Of a stretch of DNA of 64,000 nt, positions 45,919-57,579 are shown one piece after another; the first letter of the stretch is position 1, and the number at the start of each line of letters is the position of its first letter. The stretch spans positions 17,625,403 to 17,689,402 of the forward strand of contig OY747702.1 in NCBI GenBank assembly GCA_963556495.2, in the 5' to 3' direction. The stretch is from Valencia hispanica. Its lineage: Eukaryota > Chordata > Actinopteri > Cyprinodontiformes > Valenciidae. Made by a program: the position numbers and the translations under genes. The notes beneath the pieces were generated by a model, which made no database searches, was not told where the DNA came from, and was given only the letters and a program-made list of their open reading frames with translations.

Positions 45919-46820
45919 TAGGAATGCAGAGATCTGAAAATTTAGGCCAATATCGATTTCTGATATTAATTCTGCTGTTATGGCCAATAACCGATACAAT
46001 ACAAATTTCCCTACTCTTTTGACAATGTGTAAAAGCGACCACACCACCTAGATTGCTTTTCTGCTTCAGTTAAACACCCCCACAATTAGGGCTGGACAAT
46101 GGATTGATCATATCCATTTATCAAATTTTTCTATTTATGAAGATTGAATTTCTGGAATATTGAGAGAGAGAAAAGAATTTGACTGACACCTCTTGGGTTT
46201 CCATAGTTCAAAGTGATGTCAGCCCGCGCAAGGACTTCCATCTTGCTTTACAGCGTTTATTTATTTGGTCTATGAATTCAGGTTAAACTCCAAGAAGGAA
46301 TGACTTTAATAAAAGCAAGATTTCAAAAGTATATTTCTGTCATTTTTAATAACTTAAGAATAAAATAAAGGGAGGGAAAAAAAGCTATTGCAAAAAAATA
46401 AGATTTTATTTTTGATCCATATCGCCCAGGCCTAACCTCCTTTAATTTTTCCAAAACAGTGGTATAGTGTCCGCTGACAAGTTCAACTTTTGAAAATAAC
46501 TCTTTAAATAAAAAATAACCTTCTGATGTCTTCAAATAGTCCCAAAGAATGTTAAATATTGACAGAAATAGTTATTTGTTTTATAGTGTGATATATATCG
46601 ATATCAACTGATATGAAATATTGTGCAGGAATTTTTTTTCCATATCGCCCAGCCCTACCCACAATCCTATGCTGCATCACTATCACTGTCACATGACCGA
46701 AGAAAACCCACATGTCCAACCCCCTCCTGAAACACAAACGACAAATAAATGGAAATAAACATTGGTCGTTATTATCAACCCAGTATTACTTATCGGACAG
46801 ATACCGATGTTGATACAGAT
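45919..46820. mobile_element. MITE ('ttatggcc' family), interrupted by a hAT MITE
   Basis: Left part 45919-46086 (taggaatgcagagatctg, gctgttatggccaataaccg, cagttaaacaccccc) and right part 46658-46820 (cctatgctgcatcactatcac, gtcacatgacc, tattgtgcatcg) match the copy around the Tc1 at 53.4-55.5 kb. Another half copy follows at about 46870-46975. It lies in cab39 intron 1, between the 5'-UTR exon and the first coding exon. Confidence 0.7.
46087..46657. mobile_element. hAT-type MITE nested in the older MITE
   Basis: Termini TAGGGCTGGACAATGG and CCATATCGCCCAGCCCTA are inverted repeats of the common fish 'gggctgggcgatatgg' element. An exact 8-bp duplication, cccacaat, flanks it (46079-46086, 46658-46665). 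An internal 'ccatatcgcccaggcctaacc' at about 46419 suggests a tandem or nested end. Confidence 0.85.
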
Positions 46821-46989
46821 ATATTGTGCATCGTTAATATTAATAACTGGTGGGGGTTTTTTCAAAGTTTAAAGGGTAGGGAAATATATATATAAATAAA
46901 CGGTAAGCAATTATAACAGCAATGTTAATATCAGATGTTGATATCGATCCAAATTCTCTCATCGGTGCATCCTTCACTTAAATATGATA

Positions 46990-48126
46990 TGAATATGATA
47001 TATACCATCCTTGTATATGTCTGCACGTGTCTACATCTTTTTCTTTTAGAATGTAACATGTAAATATGAAATTTGAAATAACCGAGCTAAAAATGTAAAA
47101 TCAGGAGACACAATGTTATCAAAACTATTCCAAACAGTAAAAACATACAAACTGATGTAAAAAACAAACAAAAAAAATACAAAAAATAAACCAGTTCATA
47201 CCCCACGCACCCCATCACCGAGAATTAGTTCATTTATTTGGTTGCCAATTATTTTAATAAATTACAAACATAACCAGAAAAACGGCAGAATCTAACATAA
47301 AATCTAAATGTATGTTATTTTCTTAAGACTCTCTGATGGACCATATTTCCATTTATTGTGATGATCTGTTTGGGCCAGTTTACACTTATGAAATATGACA
47401 GATTACAACTTCTAAAATGACTGTACTGGCAGATATTTATTACAGTTATACAACCACATTTTCCTACAGTACACTTTAAAAAGATGACAGAAATATTTGC
47501 TTATCAAAGCAGGAACAAAAAGGATCCCCCCCCCAGAAAAGTCAGGTATAAAATGGCCAAAACTTTATCAAGGTTAATGACAGAGCAGTACAATTACACA
47601 TAACTTAAACAGGCCACATGGTGATCAAACCTAAATAACAGTTCAAAATTTACATCTCACAGCAAACCTACTCTGGCATACACAGCTAATATGGATTTAA
47701 AAGTTGTTGTCCTGGAATGAGGAGGGATGGCTTTTGGGCACCTCTGGGCCCATGGAGCATGTAGTTTCATAATCCGTACGTGGCTAGTTAGCTCGGGAAA
47801 AAATGTCAATGCCGGTAAACATCTAAAAAGGTCTACGTTTTTGACGGTTTACTACTTTTGTGCCAAATATTGCACAAACGACGGTTTTGTATATTGTGAG
47901 AATATAGCGATAGGCCAGACAAGAAACTTTCAAGGCGACGTCAAGGAGGATGTTACGGCTAAAATGATGTTAAAAATGTCAACGTTACACTCGGTCCATC
48001 AGGAAAGTACAGCTAGCTTCTGACCTAGATAGCAGCACCGACAAACGGCCGAAAAGCACGCTTAAAAGTTATCTGGAAGCCTCACACATAAACAATACAC
48101 ATAAAGTTCAAGCTTTCAAAACTCAC
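46990..48126. other. cab39 intron 1, no further feature
   Basis: AT-rich intron sequence. The 98-codon frame at 47727-48023 has no recognisable domain. Confidence 0.4.
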
Positions 48127-48430
48127 CGAATGCAGAGTCGTCCTGAAACCGGAACACCCTCGGCTGCTAGAGGTTAGTTAGCGAGATAGCAAGTTGTCTC
48201 CACTTTCTTTACAGTGTAACGCTGCTCTAAACTGCGGGAAACGTTATCTGATAGACCCGTAGCTGAGTGACATTTGCTAACTGTCGGTCATAGCGTTGAT
48301 TTGGTCATCTAAACCTGCCTTCTAAACTTGAAAGGAGCCGTGCTGAACGTGGAGGGCTGCTGGGCTAGCCTGTCTGACAACTTCATTTCCCTGTTCTTTT
48401 TCTAGCGAAACAGCAGTCCTCTTTCATCCC
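48127..48430 (-). promoter_or_regulatory. cab39: cab39 5'-UTR exon 1 and promoter region
   Basis: A canonical donor, G|GTGAGT, at 48121-48126 on the minus strand marks the end of a non-coding first exon that would splice to the acceptor at 45766. The sequence at 48140-48480 is CpG-rich and TATA-less. The transcription start cannot be fixed. Confidence 0.55.
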
Positions 48431-48479
48431 GGGGACACTGGGCGGGTGTGCTGCGCTCTGCTTATTCTGTAGAAAGTGA

Positions 48480-49411
48480 CGTGCATCAGCTTAAGCCAAT
48501 CAGCGTGACCGTGGCACAAGCCGAGGAAACGCCCTCTCTACTGTGAGTGCGCCTGTTTCACGGCTCACGTTTGTTTTCGGGGAGGTGGGAACAGCAGAGG
48601 CTTCAATGGAAGCCCTCCTGACGGACTGCCCTGCGATGGAAATTAAGCGCAACTCATTTGTCTAAAACACGATAAGACCTGCGCCTGTTACATACCATTT
48701 TGAGGCTGTTACATACGATTTAAACCAAAGGTTTAAAATAAAATAAAAGACGAAACTGGAAAATGTTGGGATAAAAAAAGAACATGTATTTATTTTATTT
48801 ATTTATGGCACATTATTTAATAAAACTCAAGCGAGCAGAAATATCAAATTAAAATAATGTATTCCTTAAACATGGTAATAAAAACAATTGTCTAGGTAGA
48901 AAAATAAAACTAAAAATTCTGTATAGCAAATAAATACATAAGTAATAACTGAAATAACAGATTAATTAAAACTATTAATTGATTTATTAGCTCGTTTACT
49001 TCAAATGCCACAGTACTCAGCAAGGAGAATTTGCACTTATACACTTTATTCTTACAAATAACCGGGTTAATACCTTGGTAAAGTTAACGATTCTAGTAAT
49101 TTAGAGTAAATGTCTCCCACAAGGAGTCTCACAAACCCTGGTATAGATACAGCTTACATAAATACTAATTCATAATTCATATTTTAATTTCAATTATTTC
49201 CCTGGCAAAGTTAATATCTTTGATGGAGGCACTGTTTCGACTGTACATTGTAATGCACCTTGTTTATGCAGCAGGGATTGCAGAATTCATTGATATCTTT
49301 CTTTCTTAAATAAATTGGAAGTGAACATTTTAAAAAATCTGGACTTTTGGGGAATTGTTCATATAGAAGAAAATAAGTCAAAATACAGCTATGAAAATAT
49401 GTCAACACGGC

Positions 49412-49415
<4 letters not shown>
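48480..49415. other. Intergenic, no gene found
   Basis: 48480-48640 is the moderately GC-rich upstream flank of cab39. Beyond it the DNA is AT-rich without recognisable features. Confidence 0.4.

Positions 49416-49418
<3 letters not shown>

Positions 49419-49473
<55 letters not shown>
49419..49473. repeat. (TA)n microsatellite
   Basis: About 27 TA units with a CATACACA tail. Tyr-Ile frames across it on both strands are artefacts. Confidence 0.96.
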
Positions 49474-49477
<4 letters not shown>

Positions 49478-49559
49478 CACAAACATATACACCGACACGC
49501 AGACATTTTAGATTGTTAAATGGGATTTTTTTAAATCTAAAATAAGTAGATAAACAACA

Positions 49560-51650
49560 GTAATGATAAAATTCTTCAGTTCTTTGAGAAAAACTGCATG
49601 TCCAGGAGAAAGAGAGTGCTTGTGGACTCTGACAAGCTGCTGCAACTGACTGACTGACAGGAAACGAGGACTGAGCAGCAGTCCTGTCAGTTTAAACTTT
49701 AAACAATGGAAAGGATTTTAAAATTACTTCAAGAAGGAGTCACAACATGTTGGCTGCCCCAGGTTTCGGGAATTCAACGAACAAACACGCTGAGAAAGTT
49801 ATAAAAGGGACATTTACAGGTAGATGTATGGAAAGTGTCAAAATGTCAACATAATCTGTTCTCAAATAATAAAAAGAGGAACAAGAGGTAACGAGGAAAC
49901 TTAAAAAATCAACTGAAATAAGATTTCTTCCGTTTCTTTCCAGCTAACAGTGAGTTAAGGAAAAAAAATATTTCAGTGAACTGAAGTCTGATTAGGGACT
50001 GGAGTGATGTTTAAAAACATTCAACATTATGCAGTAAATTAGTTTGTTCTTATAATTTAGGACATTTACATTTAATATGGTTTAATTAATATATTTCACA
50101 ACAAACATTCTAACAATGAGCTTCATAAGTAAGGAAAGGTTTAAGCCTAGTCTTGAAAGTAGACGATGTGTCTGCCTCTAGGACACAAACCTCTGCTGGT
50201 ATAAGAGCAGCCTGATAATTGAAAGTTTATTTTTAGACTAGAGGCTGAATTTAATAAATAAAAATGAGCATGTGAAGAAAACAAGCTGATATACCCAGCT
50301 ATTGACAATATGCAGGTCAAGTAAAGAACCAGAGGGTGAGGTGTCTGCAAAAGGCAAAAGTGAACACTTAAGTGTCAGTACTTTGCTCATTAAGTCTGAA
50401 GAATGAAGGTTGGTTAGGATAGACAGGTCTATGGATGATAACAGAGGTGGTCAGGACATTAAAACTTTTATTAGATATGCTCTAATGACATGGCTCAACA
50501 AGAAAAACAGATATATATTTTTACTGAAAGTTGACGCAGCAAACAATGAAGTTGCTAGCCTGCAGGTTTCATCTTTCAAGTGCTAAGCAAGAAAAAACTG
50601 GAAAGCTAACGATCTAAAGAATTTATTGAATGCAAAGATCAGGCGAAGAGTGCAGCTAACAACGCATTTATGTCCTGTGCAGAGCTGGCCCAAAGAATCA
50701 CTTTAAAGAATTCATTGTTGGCTTTCTAGCTAACTTTAAAACAAGCGTTGGTGAAAGCAAAATTAAAAAACTATCAAGCATGATTAATAGGAAAGAGGCA
50801 TTAATAGTGCTGTGGCTTGTACTGAAGAGATAAAACTAAATTAATTTCTTGTGATGATATATGCAGTAGCACAGGAACAGTATCTTGGAGGGATTTAATT
50901 TTTTTTGTACCTTTCACACTTTTACTTTTTATTAAAAATTAAAGTGTTGCTCTTTTAGCTTCAGCCATATCGTTTTCATCTGCTTGATCAGGGGTTTTGC
51001 AAACTTCAGCTTCAGAGCTGCAAGTGGCTTTTCGACGCACTTAATATATTAAACAATAAAAAATGTTTCTTTTTCGTTGTTTTATTCTTTTGTTATGTGC
51101 CCCTATTAAAAAAATGCATCATATAAACAGATCTGTTTAAGTACCACAGGTCCAGCTCAACCCGAATTCAAAGATGTTCATAGTCCAAGAAGTTATGAAA
51201 TGGTCCTATTCCCTTTTGGAATGTGTGAGCATTTAGTCAGTAAGTCAAACACCAAAATGCAGATGTGTAAAACTTAAAATCAGGATGTGAAGAGGTCAAT
51301 TCAAAGATAAGGCATGTGATTTTAATACAAATATAAGATTAACATAAGATAACATTTGTTGTCCTTTAGAAAATTAAAGATGAGAAAAAAGTGTGGTAAA
51401 TCAAATATTTTTCTATACTTAGCGTTCTTCAGTTTTCCAACACTTTTCCAGACCTGAAAAATGGTTACAGAAAATGTCATAACCCATACCCAAACAGAGC
51501 CCAACCTTTGGCCAGCTCTGCCTGTGTTGTGTTTTTTTCTGTTTTTCTCCACCAAATTAAAAAGCTGAACGAATATCCTTCAAGTAATTGGCAGAATTAA
51601 ATGATGGCCTTTTGACAACTTCTTAAAAAAAAAAAAAACATTGCGAAATA
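49560..51650. other. Intergenic, decayed repeats only
   Basis: No gene was supported. 50100-50345 resembles a dispersed fish repeat ('aaaggtttaagcctagtcttgaaag', 'gtgtctgcctctagg', 'agcctgataattgaaag'). The segment 50500-50830 may hold fragments of a transposon gene but is too decayed to name. Confidence 0.35.
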
Positions 51651-51679
51651 CCTTGGTTGCCTCAACTTTTATTCTGAAA

Positions 51680-51840
51680 GGCCCTACCGGAAGTTGTGCT
51701 GTGCTGCGCCGCGGCTAGCTTAATGCTAGTAAGAAAAGCACACAATCACTTCTGAAGGACGGAAAGAAACCCCGCCGTTGTCCGGAACATTTCCCCCCAC
51801 CTTTTGTTACCTGCTCAGCGCCATAAGATAAAACCAGCAG
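51680..51840 (+). promoter_or_regulatory. phf6: phf6 promoter and 5'-UTR exon 1 (inferred)
   Basis: An ETS-type site, ACCGGAAGT, lies at 51686-51694, then CpG-rich sequence, then a strong donor CAG|GTAAGAAG at 51838-51848. Human PHF6 also has a non-coding first exon before the ATG exon. The next acceptor in the right orientation and gene context is 58424-58425. Transcription start is unknown. Confidence 0.6.
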
Positions 51841-53400
51841 GTAAGAAGCGAGCTGCGTCTCCGCGGCTGGATGTTATCCTCTGCGCTCCGTGGCCTGGTT
51901 GTCGGTTCAGGCCGTGCTGCTGGCGCTACTCGCCGAGCTGCTCGCTTTTGAACACGGACTCCTCACGTATGGCGCTCTTCGCTTCGAAACGGTTCGCAAA
52001 GACCCGCGCCTCTCATGATAATTTCCCACATTTAAAGGGAAATAATCGCAGTTCTTTTTTTTTGGAGGGACTTCCAGCGGGAAAACTAATGTCGAACACC
52101 CACATTTTCCTACCATCGACCTTTATTTTCCCGCATCATTTACAGGCCTTATGAGAACATTTCGGGGAGCTGGAAATGTTCACAGAGAAAATAGTTTTCA
52201 GCTAAGGCTATAGTTTGTTGGAGAAAAGAGTCACACGCCCCCTTTAATTCAAAACTTTGGAGGAGAGATTCAGAACACCTTATTTTTCCTCGTTTTTCTT
52301 CCCACCAACACTCAACAACGTCCCGGTTTACGACAAGACTTGCTACATGGGTACATTTTAGTGAGCAAGAGGCTGAAATAAAGATTATTAGGTGTTGTTT
52401 AGCCAGGCTGTGTTCGTGTTTTCGCCGCTGCTGTTGCCTCCGCAGTGAAAGCCTGGCCCTGCTATCATGGCTGTAATGGCTCTCAATCAAGGCGTCGCAG
52501 CACGGTGCTATTTTCTTGTATTTAAAACAACGCTGCTTTCATTTGTGGACTTTTTACTAATTGACTTGATGCGTATTAATATCTTCATGAAATATATTCC
52601 TGGGACTCTCTTGGGGAAACTAGACGGCATGGCTGCAGATTTCAGCACACATCTGCAGGTTGGATGTGTTGCACTCATGTACAGGGAATGCGCTGCAAAA
52701 AATTTTTTTTACACTAATTAAAAACAAAGGAATACCATATATTAAATGTTTAACTTACTACTCAGGGTTTTTGTAAAATCACCCAAGCTCACTTTAGATG
52801 CAGTTTGTCACCCATAAAGCATTAAAAAGTTTTAGTTTTTTTCCATTTGTTTACCCATTCGCTTGTAAAAGGTTTAACGGAGATAAAACCTACGCCTAAA
52901 AAGTCAAACTTCAACCATGCCTCTGATGACATCACATAAGGCAGCTGATCACAATTAATTTAATTCAGTGTGTTTATCTTTTAAAAAAAAAATTTCTATA
53001 CACGTTAATTTTTTTCCGAATAAGAGTTCAAGCCTTCAAAGGCCGATACCGATTACCAATTTTTTAAAACTGTTTTTTGATCTGACTTTTGAATGGAACA
53101 GAGAATGAAGGAATATCTGGATCATCTTCATTTAGACATCACAGTATCCGGCTAGAGGCGCAGCAGTTAATCGGCTTCATCAATATTTCCTTGATCTGCA
53201 GTTTGTTTTCGTTTGTTGATTAAATGCACCAAAACTAATAAGTCCCACCATTTTCTGTCTACAAGCACATCAACTGAAAACATGTACTTTTAGATCATAT
53301 TAAAAATCTGACAATGATTGTAATCCTTTCATTTCCTGTTGTGTTCAAAACCACTACCTATTTCAAAGGACCCACAGCGTTAAACATATATACTTATATA
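51841..53400. other. phf6: phf6 intron 1, left part
   Basis: The first 650 bp are CpG-rich continuation of the promoter island; the remainder is AT-rich. No coding exon was supported. Confidence 0.4.
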
Positions 53401-53589
53401 TAGTGAAGGTCAGCCCTTCAAAAAAGAAGGAAATTTATAGGGGACATCAGTATTGGCTGATTTTTATTTATTTTTTTACATATATTTCCATCTAGTTACT
53501 GTTTGTGTCTCAGGAGGGGAGGGGGTCTGTTGTTTTGTTTTGCTTTTTGGTCATGTGACAGTGAGGGATAGTGATGCAGCACAGGATTA

Positions 53590-55276
53590 CAACCCCTGGC
53601 AAAAAGTATGGATTCACCAGTCTTCGAGAATGCTCATTCACCTTTTTAATGCAATAGAGAAAAGGCAAAACACAAACATGCCACAAAACTCAGATTTCTC
53701 AAAAGGGCATCTTCCTGGCTTTTAGAAACAGTACAAGAAATGAACAGAAACTCAAGTGGGAATAAGTTGCAAGTGTTTCTTTGGAATAAGGGGCTGGAAA
53801 CAAATATGGAATCACTCATTCCTGAGGAAAAAAATATGGGATCACAAAGAATAAACAAACACTAGTACTTTGTGGCACCACCCCTGGCTTTGATTACAGC
53901 CTTGAGTCTCTGAGGCATGGACTTAACAAGTGATGAACAGTAGTCCTCATCAATCTGGCTCCAACTTTGTCTGATGGCTGTTGCCAGATGCGCTTTGCAT
54001 GTGGGAGCCTTGTCATGGACCAATTTCTTCAATTTCCACCACATATTTTCAATCGGATTGAGATCCGGGCTATTTGCAGGCCATGCCATGGACCTTATTT
54101 GTCTCTCTTCAAGGAAAGTTTTAACAGTTTTGGCTCTATGGCATGATGCATTATCATCTTGGAAAATTATGTCATCATCCCCAAACATCCTTTCAATAGA
54201 TGGAATAAGATAGGTGTCCAAAATCTCAATGTAAACTTGTGCATTTACTGAACATTTAATGACAGCCATCTCTCCAGGACCTTTACCTGACATGCAGTCC
54301 CATATCATAAGAGCCAGTGGAAATTTGCATGTTTTCTTCAGGCAGTTGTCTTTATACATGTCTTTGGGACGGCACCAAACAAAAGTTCCAGCATCATCCC
54401 CTTGTCCAATGCAGATTCGTGATTCATCAGTGAAGATGACCTTCATCCAGTCATCTACAGTCCATGATTGCCTTTCCTTGGCCCATTGAAGTCTAGCTTT
54501 CTTATGTTTGTAAGTTAACATTGGCTTTCTTTTGGCTTTTCTGTAGGAAAATCCCATCTCTGCTAGACGGTTCCTAACAGTTCGGTCACAGACTCTTGCT
54601 CCAGTTTGTGCCCATTTGTTACGCATTTGGTTTGCTGTGCATTTTTGGTTTTCCAAACATAATGCTTTAAGTTTTCGGTCCTGTCGCATAGACGTCTTCC
54701 TTGGTCTACCACTACGCTTGCCTTTGACAATCTTCCCGTGTTGTTGGTACTTAGTCCAGATTTTAGACACAGCTGACTGAGAACATCCAACATCCTTTGC
54801 AACATTTCTTGAGGATTTACCTTCTTCCAGAAGTTGGATAATTCTCTCCTTTGTTTCAATTGACACCTCTGGTCTTGGAGCCATGATTACTGTCCATTAC
54901 TTTGCTGCAACAACTCTCCAAGTTGTGAGCACTCCTTTTTAAATGTAGACCAATCCACAGACATAACGAGTTGCAGGTGATGGTGTAGAAAATGGGAAAT
55001 AATTGGGTGTTTCTAATGGGTGATTCCAAACTTTTTTCCTCAGGAATGAGTGATTCCATATTTGTTTCCAAGCCCCTTATTCCAAAGAAACACTTGCAAC
55101 TTATTCCCACTTGAGTTTCTGTTCATTTCTTGTACTGTTTCTAAAAGCCAGGAATATGCCCTTTTGAGAAATCTGAGTTTTGTGGCATGTTTGTGTTTTG
55201 CCTTTTCTTTATTGCATTAAAAAAGTGAATGAGCATTCTCGAAGACTGGTGAATCCATTCTTTTTGCCAGGGGTTC
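53590..55276 (-). mobile_element. Tc1-like transposon with ~250-bp inverted repeats, apparently intact
   Basis: TA dinucleotides at 53588-53589 and 55277-55278 flank 1687 bp. The ends (ACCCCTGGCAAAAAG...) match as inverted repeats of about 250 bp (53590 to about 53839; about 55026 to 55276) with few differences. Between them lies one uninterrupted 340-codon transposase. The high arm identity and open frame suggest recent insertion. It lies in phf6 intron 1 on the opposite strand to the gene. Confidence 0.92.
53862..54884 (-). CDS. Tc1-family transposase, full-length frame
   Basis: Tc1 transposases bind the inverted repeats and cut and paste the element into TA sites, in the nucleus. The 340-residue protein has a paired helix-turn-helix DNA-binding region (about residues 5-115, including SIETKERIIQLL and CSQSAVSKIWTKY), a basic GRPRK AT-hook-like motif at 59-63, and a DDE catalytic domain. 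The triad is readable: D153 (FTDES), D244 (QDDNASCH) and E279 (SPDLNPIEN), a DD34E spacing typical of Tc1. Length is usual for the family. No stop or frameshift is present. Whether it is active is unknown. Confidence 0.95.
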   Translation of the reverse strand: MAPRPEVSIETKERIIQLLEEGKSSRNVAKDVGCSQSAVSKIWTKYQQHGKIVKGKRSGRPRKTSMRQDRKLKALCLENQKCTANQMRNKWAQTGARVCDRTVRNRLAEMGFSYRKAKRKPMLTYKHKKARLQWAKERQSWTVDDWMKVIFTDESRICIGQGDDAGTFVWCRPKDMYKDNCLKKTCKFPLALMIWDCMSGKGPGEMAVIKCSVNAQVYIEILDTYLIPSIERMFGDDDIIFQDDNASCHRAKTVKTFLEERQIRSMAWPANSPDLNPIENMWWKLKKLVHDKAPTCKAHLATAIRQSWSQIDEDYCSSLVKSMPQRLKAVIKARGGATKY

Positions 55277-55489
55277 TAGGGGGTGTTTAACTGAAGCAGA
55301 GAAGCAATGTTAGCGGTGTGGCTGCTTTTACACGGTGTCTAACGTGTAGAGAAATATAGCAAATATCTGATACCGGTAAATACTGGCCATAAAAGCAGTG
55401 TTAATATCGTTATCGGCCCAAATTTTCACATCGGTTCATCCCTAAAAATCGGTATCGAGCAAGACACATCTAATTGGTTCATCTCTATG

Positions 55490-56660
55490 TCTTCCTAACC
55501 TTGATCTGGTTTTATTTTATTAAACCAATAAAGTGCGCGCTGTTTTGTTCGTTTGTTTTTTGGCATGGGGGGGTATTTTAATATTTGCCATCCTAGTTCA
55601 AATTGTCCAAATCAGATGCTTGGCTAATTATTGCATTTGCATTTACTAAAACCAGCCAATCAGCTCGATTTCTGTACATTGATGTCTGTTGATGATGTCT
55701 TATGACATCATCAACCCAGATACATTCAAAGCAGAGTTAGCTTTTTTTAAATCTTGTGAAATCGTCGAGTGAAAATACATACTTATCACTGGGTTTATAC
55801 AGTGCTGGTGTATTCTTGGTATATTTTTTGTGGGTGATACTCCACTATGTGGACAGTGGAGTATTTTAACAAGAGGATGTCGTAAAGACGACTAATATGA
55901 CGAAACGATGCAGCTCACCCCAAACAAATTTCAATAGCAATATTTGTATTGTAATAGACAACACAGTCTAGATCTGACAGTTCCCCATGAATGCGTCGTT
56001 TTAGATATGCTGAGAGCAAAATAGGTAGCACGTTGCATCATTTGCAGAAATGGGGGCTGGTGGTGGGATGCCTGCCGTGGCACCAAACAAAAATGTAACC
56101 CGCGTCTTCCTGAGTCTTACATCTGCTGGTTTATCTCCCGCACTTTGTTGTCATTCCTGTGGCAGCACAGAAGCCGCAGCGACGTTCGCCATTGACAAAA
56201 TTGCTGCGGGTGAAAGCATCTGCTAAACGACTGCACGGAAGCGGCCGTTTTATGGGATTTTTAGCAGAAACAATGTCGTTGACCTGCGCCACATTAGAAA
56301 CCTGTTTCTTTTTCTAAAATAAAAGACTTCACACATTTATGGCTTTACGCAAAACTTTATCATACATATTTCCTACACTTAGATGTTGGCTCTTTGTCTC
56401 ACCGGGCTGTTGAAAACTCATCCACGTTTCAGGCCTCGTTGAGTTCCATTTGGTGATTCTTGCATACAGAGCAGGCCTGTTGTAAACTCCAGTGCTCCAT
56501 TTTGAAGTTACTTAAGTCCTAGTGGAGCCAAAGTTTAGTTTCCAGCTGTTTCTGGGAACGACTTCTTTGGAGGCTCCTTTCTAAAGGGTTTTATTGATTA
56601 TTTTATTGTATCTATACCTGTTTTTATCTACTCTGGTTAGGGAAGGAAATTAAAAAATTA
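55490..56660. other. phf6: phf6 intron 1, no further feature
   Basis: No gene or clear repeat. Unannotated intronic DNA. Confidence 0.35.
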
Positions 56661-56679
56661 GGCGGGGTTTAGCTTGCAA

Positions 56680-57570
56680 ACGGACTCTGATTATATCTTT
56701 AATGATTGCAGTAATGGTTGAACGGCTTGGCTGCAGATATTTACTGTCATAATTTGGCTTTTTTCTTGAAATTTTGTGAATACTCCTTACAGTGCCAGCC
56801 ACATTTATTGGCACAACTGGTAAAGATGTGCACAAAACAAAGTTTAAAAAATTAAAACATTTAATTAAAGTATATTAATTCAGTGGTAGTCTGCTGTGAT
56901 AAGAAATTTTGAGACCGTTATTTGTACTGCCAACAGTCCCTTTAGATTAAGTTTAACTAGAGCATTTTTGTTTACTTTTTCAAGTTAAGTTTCTAGAAAT
57001 TCTTAAATAATTGTACATAACTTTGAGTTTCCCCCGGGGCCTTAAACACGATATAAATGGCCTGCAATTTGTATAGCGCTTTTTCAATCAGAGGACCCCG
57101 GTCCGCTTCACACTACATTCAGTCATTCACACACACATTCACACACTGGTGATGGTGAGCTACACTGTAAAACACAGAGACACTGTTTTTTTTTTTTGCC
57201 ACTGGGCTGGAAGAACATCTATAGCCATGTTGCGATTACACAGAGTGGGAAGGTAGACTTAAATAAAAATGCCCAAAGATCCATATTAGAGAAGTGCAGC
57301 AAAGAGTGGCATCAGGTCTGGATTAATGGTAGAAAACAGCCTTTCTTGTCCTTCCATCACAAACATACCCCGGTGGAGTTTCCTATAAAGTCTACTGGAA
57401 CTTTAACTGGAGCTACGCGCTCGGGTCAGGTGAGACTCTGGTTGAGTTTTTCTGCTGCAAACCCTCCAAGTTGGTTCTGTGGGAAACCACATCATATCTA
57501 TGAAGACATACGGTGGAGGATCCATGATGCTGTGGGCCTTTTCCTGTGGTGTGGGTATCGTGATAATTCC
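56680..57570. mobile_element. Decayed Tc1-like sequences (mixed fragments)
   Basis: CAGTGCCAGCCACATTTATTGGCAC at about 56790-56814 is a Tc1-type end. 57500-57550 translates to TYGGGSMMLWAFS, the Tc1 catalytic-domain block. The segment 57196-57579 is an open 127-codon frame in another register and is not itself a gene. Several fragments seem joined here, with a dispersed repeat (57061-57165) between them. Confidence 0.55.
57061..57165. repeat. Second copy of the 'tgtatagcgc...cattcacaca' repeat
   Basis: Contains 'ttgtatagcgctttttcaa', 'cattcagtcattcac' and 'cactggtgatggtgagct', matching 5408-5520. Confidence 0.65.
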
Positions 57571-57579
57571 AAAACCTAA

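Larger units (their letters stand above)
53400..55450. mobile_element. MITE ('ttatggcc' family), interrupted by the Tc1 element
   Basis: The left part (about 53400-53589) and right part (55277-55450) on the minus strand match the MITE at 45919-46820: 'gatgcaccgat'-like end (55425-55442), 'cttttatggccagtattt', 'cagttaaacaccccc', then 'ctgtgctgcatcactatcc', 'gtcacatgacc'. The Tc1 element sits at the junction 'aaacaccccc / atcctg'. Confidence 0.7.

Noticed and set aside
47727..48023. 98-codon frame near the cab39 5' UTR
   Set aside because: In cab39 intron 1 on the opposite strand; no domain or splice context.
49211..49545. Opposite-strand frames with Tyr-Ile repeats
   Set aside because: Products of the second (TA)n microsatellite.
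51804..52721. Frames of 116 and 84 codons as extra phf6 coding exons
   Set aside because: They overlap the inferred 5'-UTR donor and CpG-rich intron start; PHF6 protein begins clearly at 58460.
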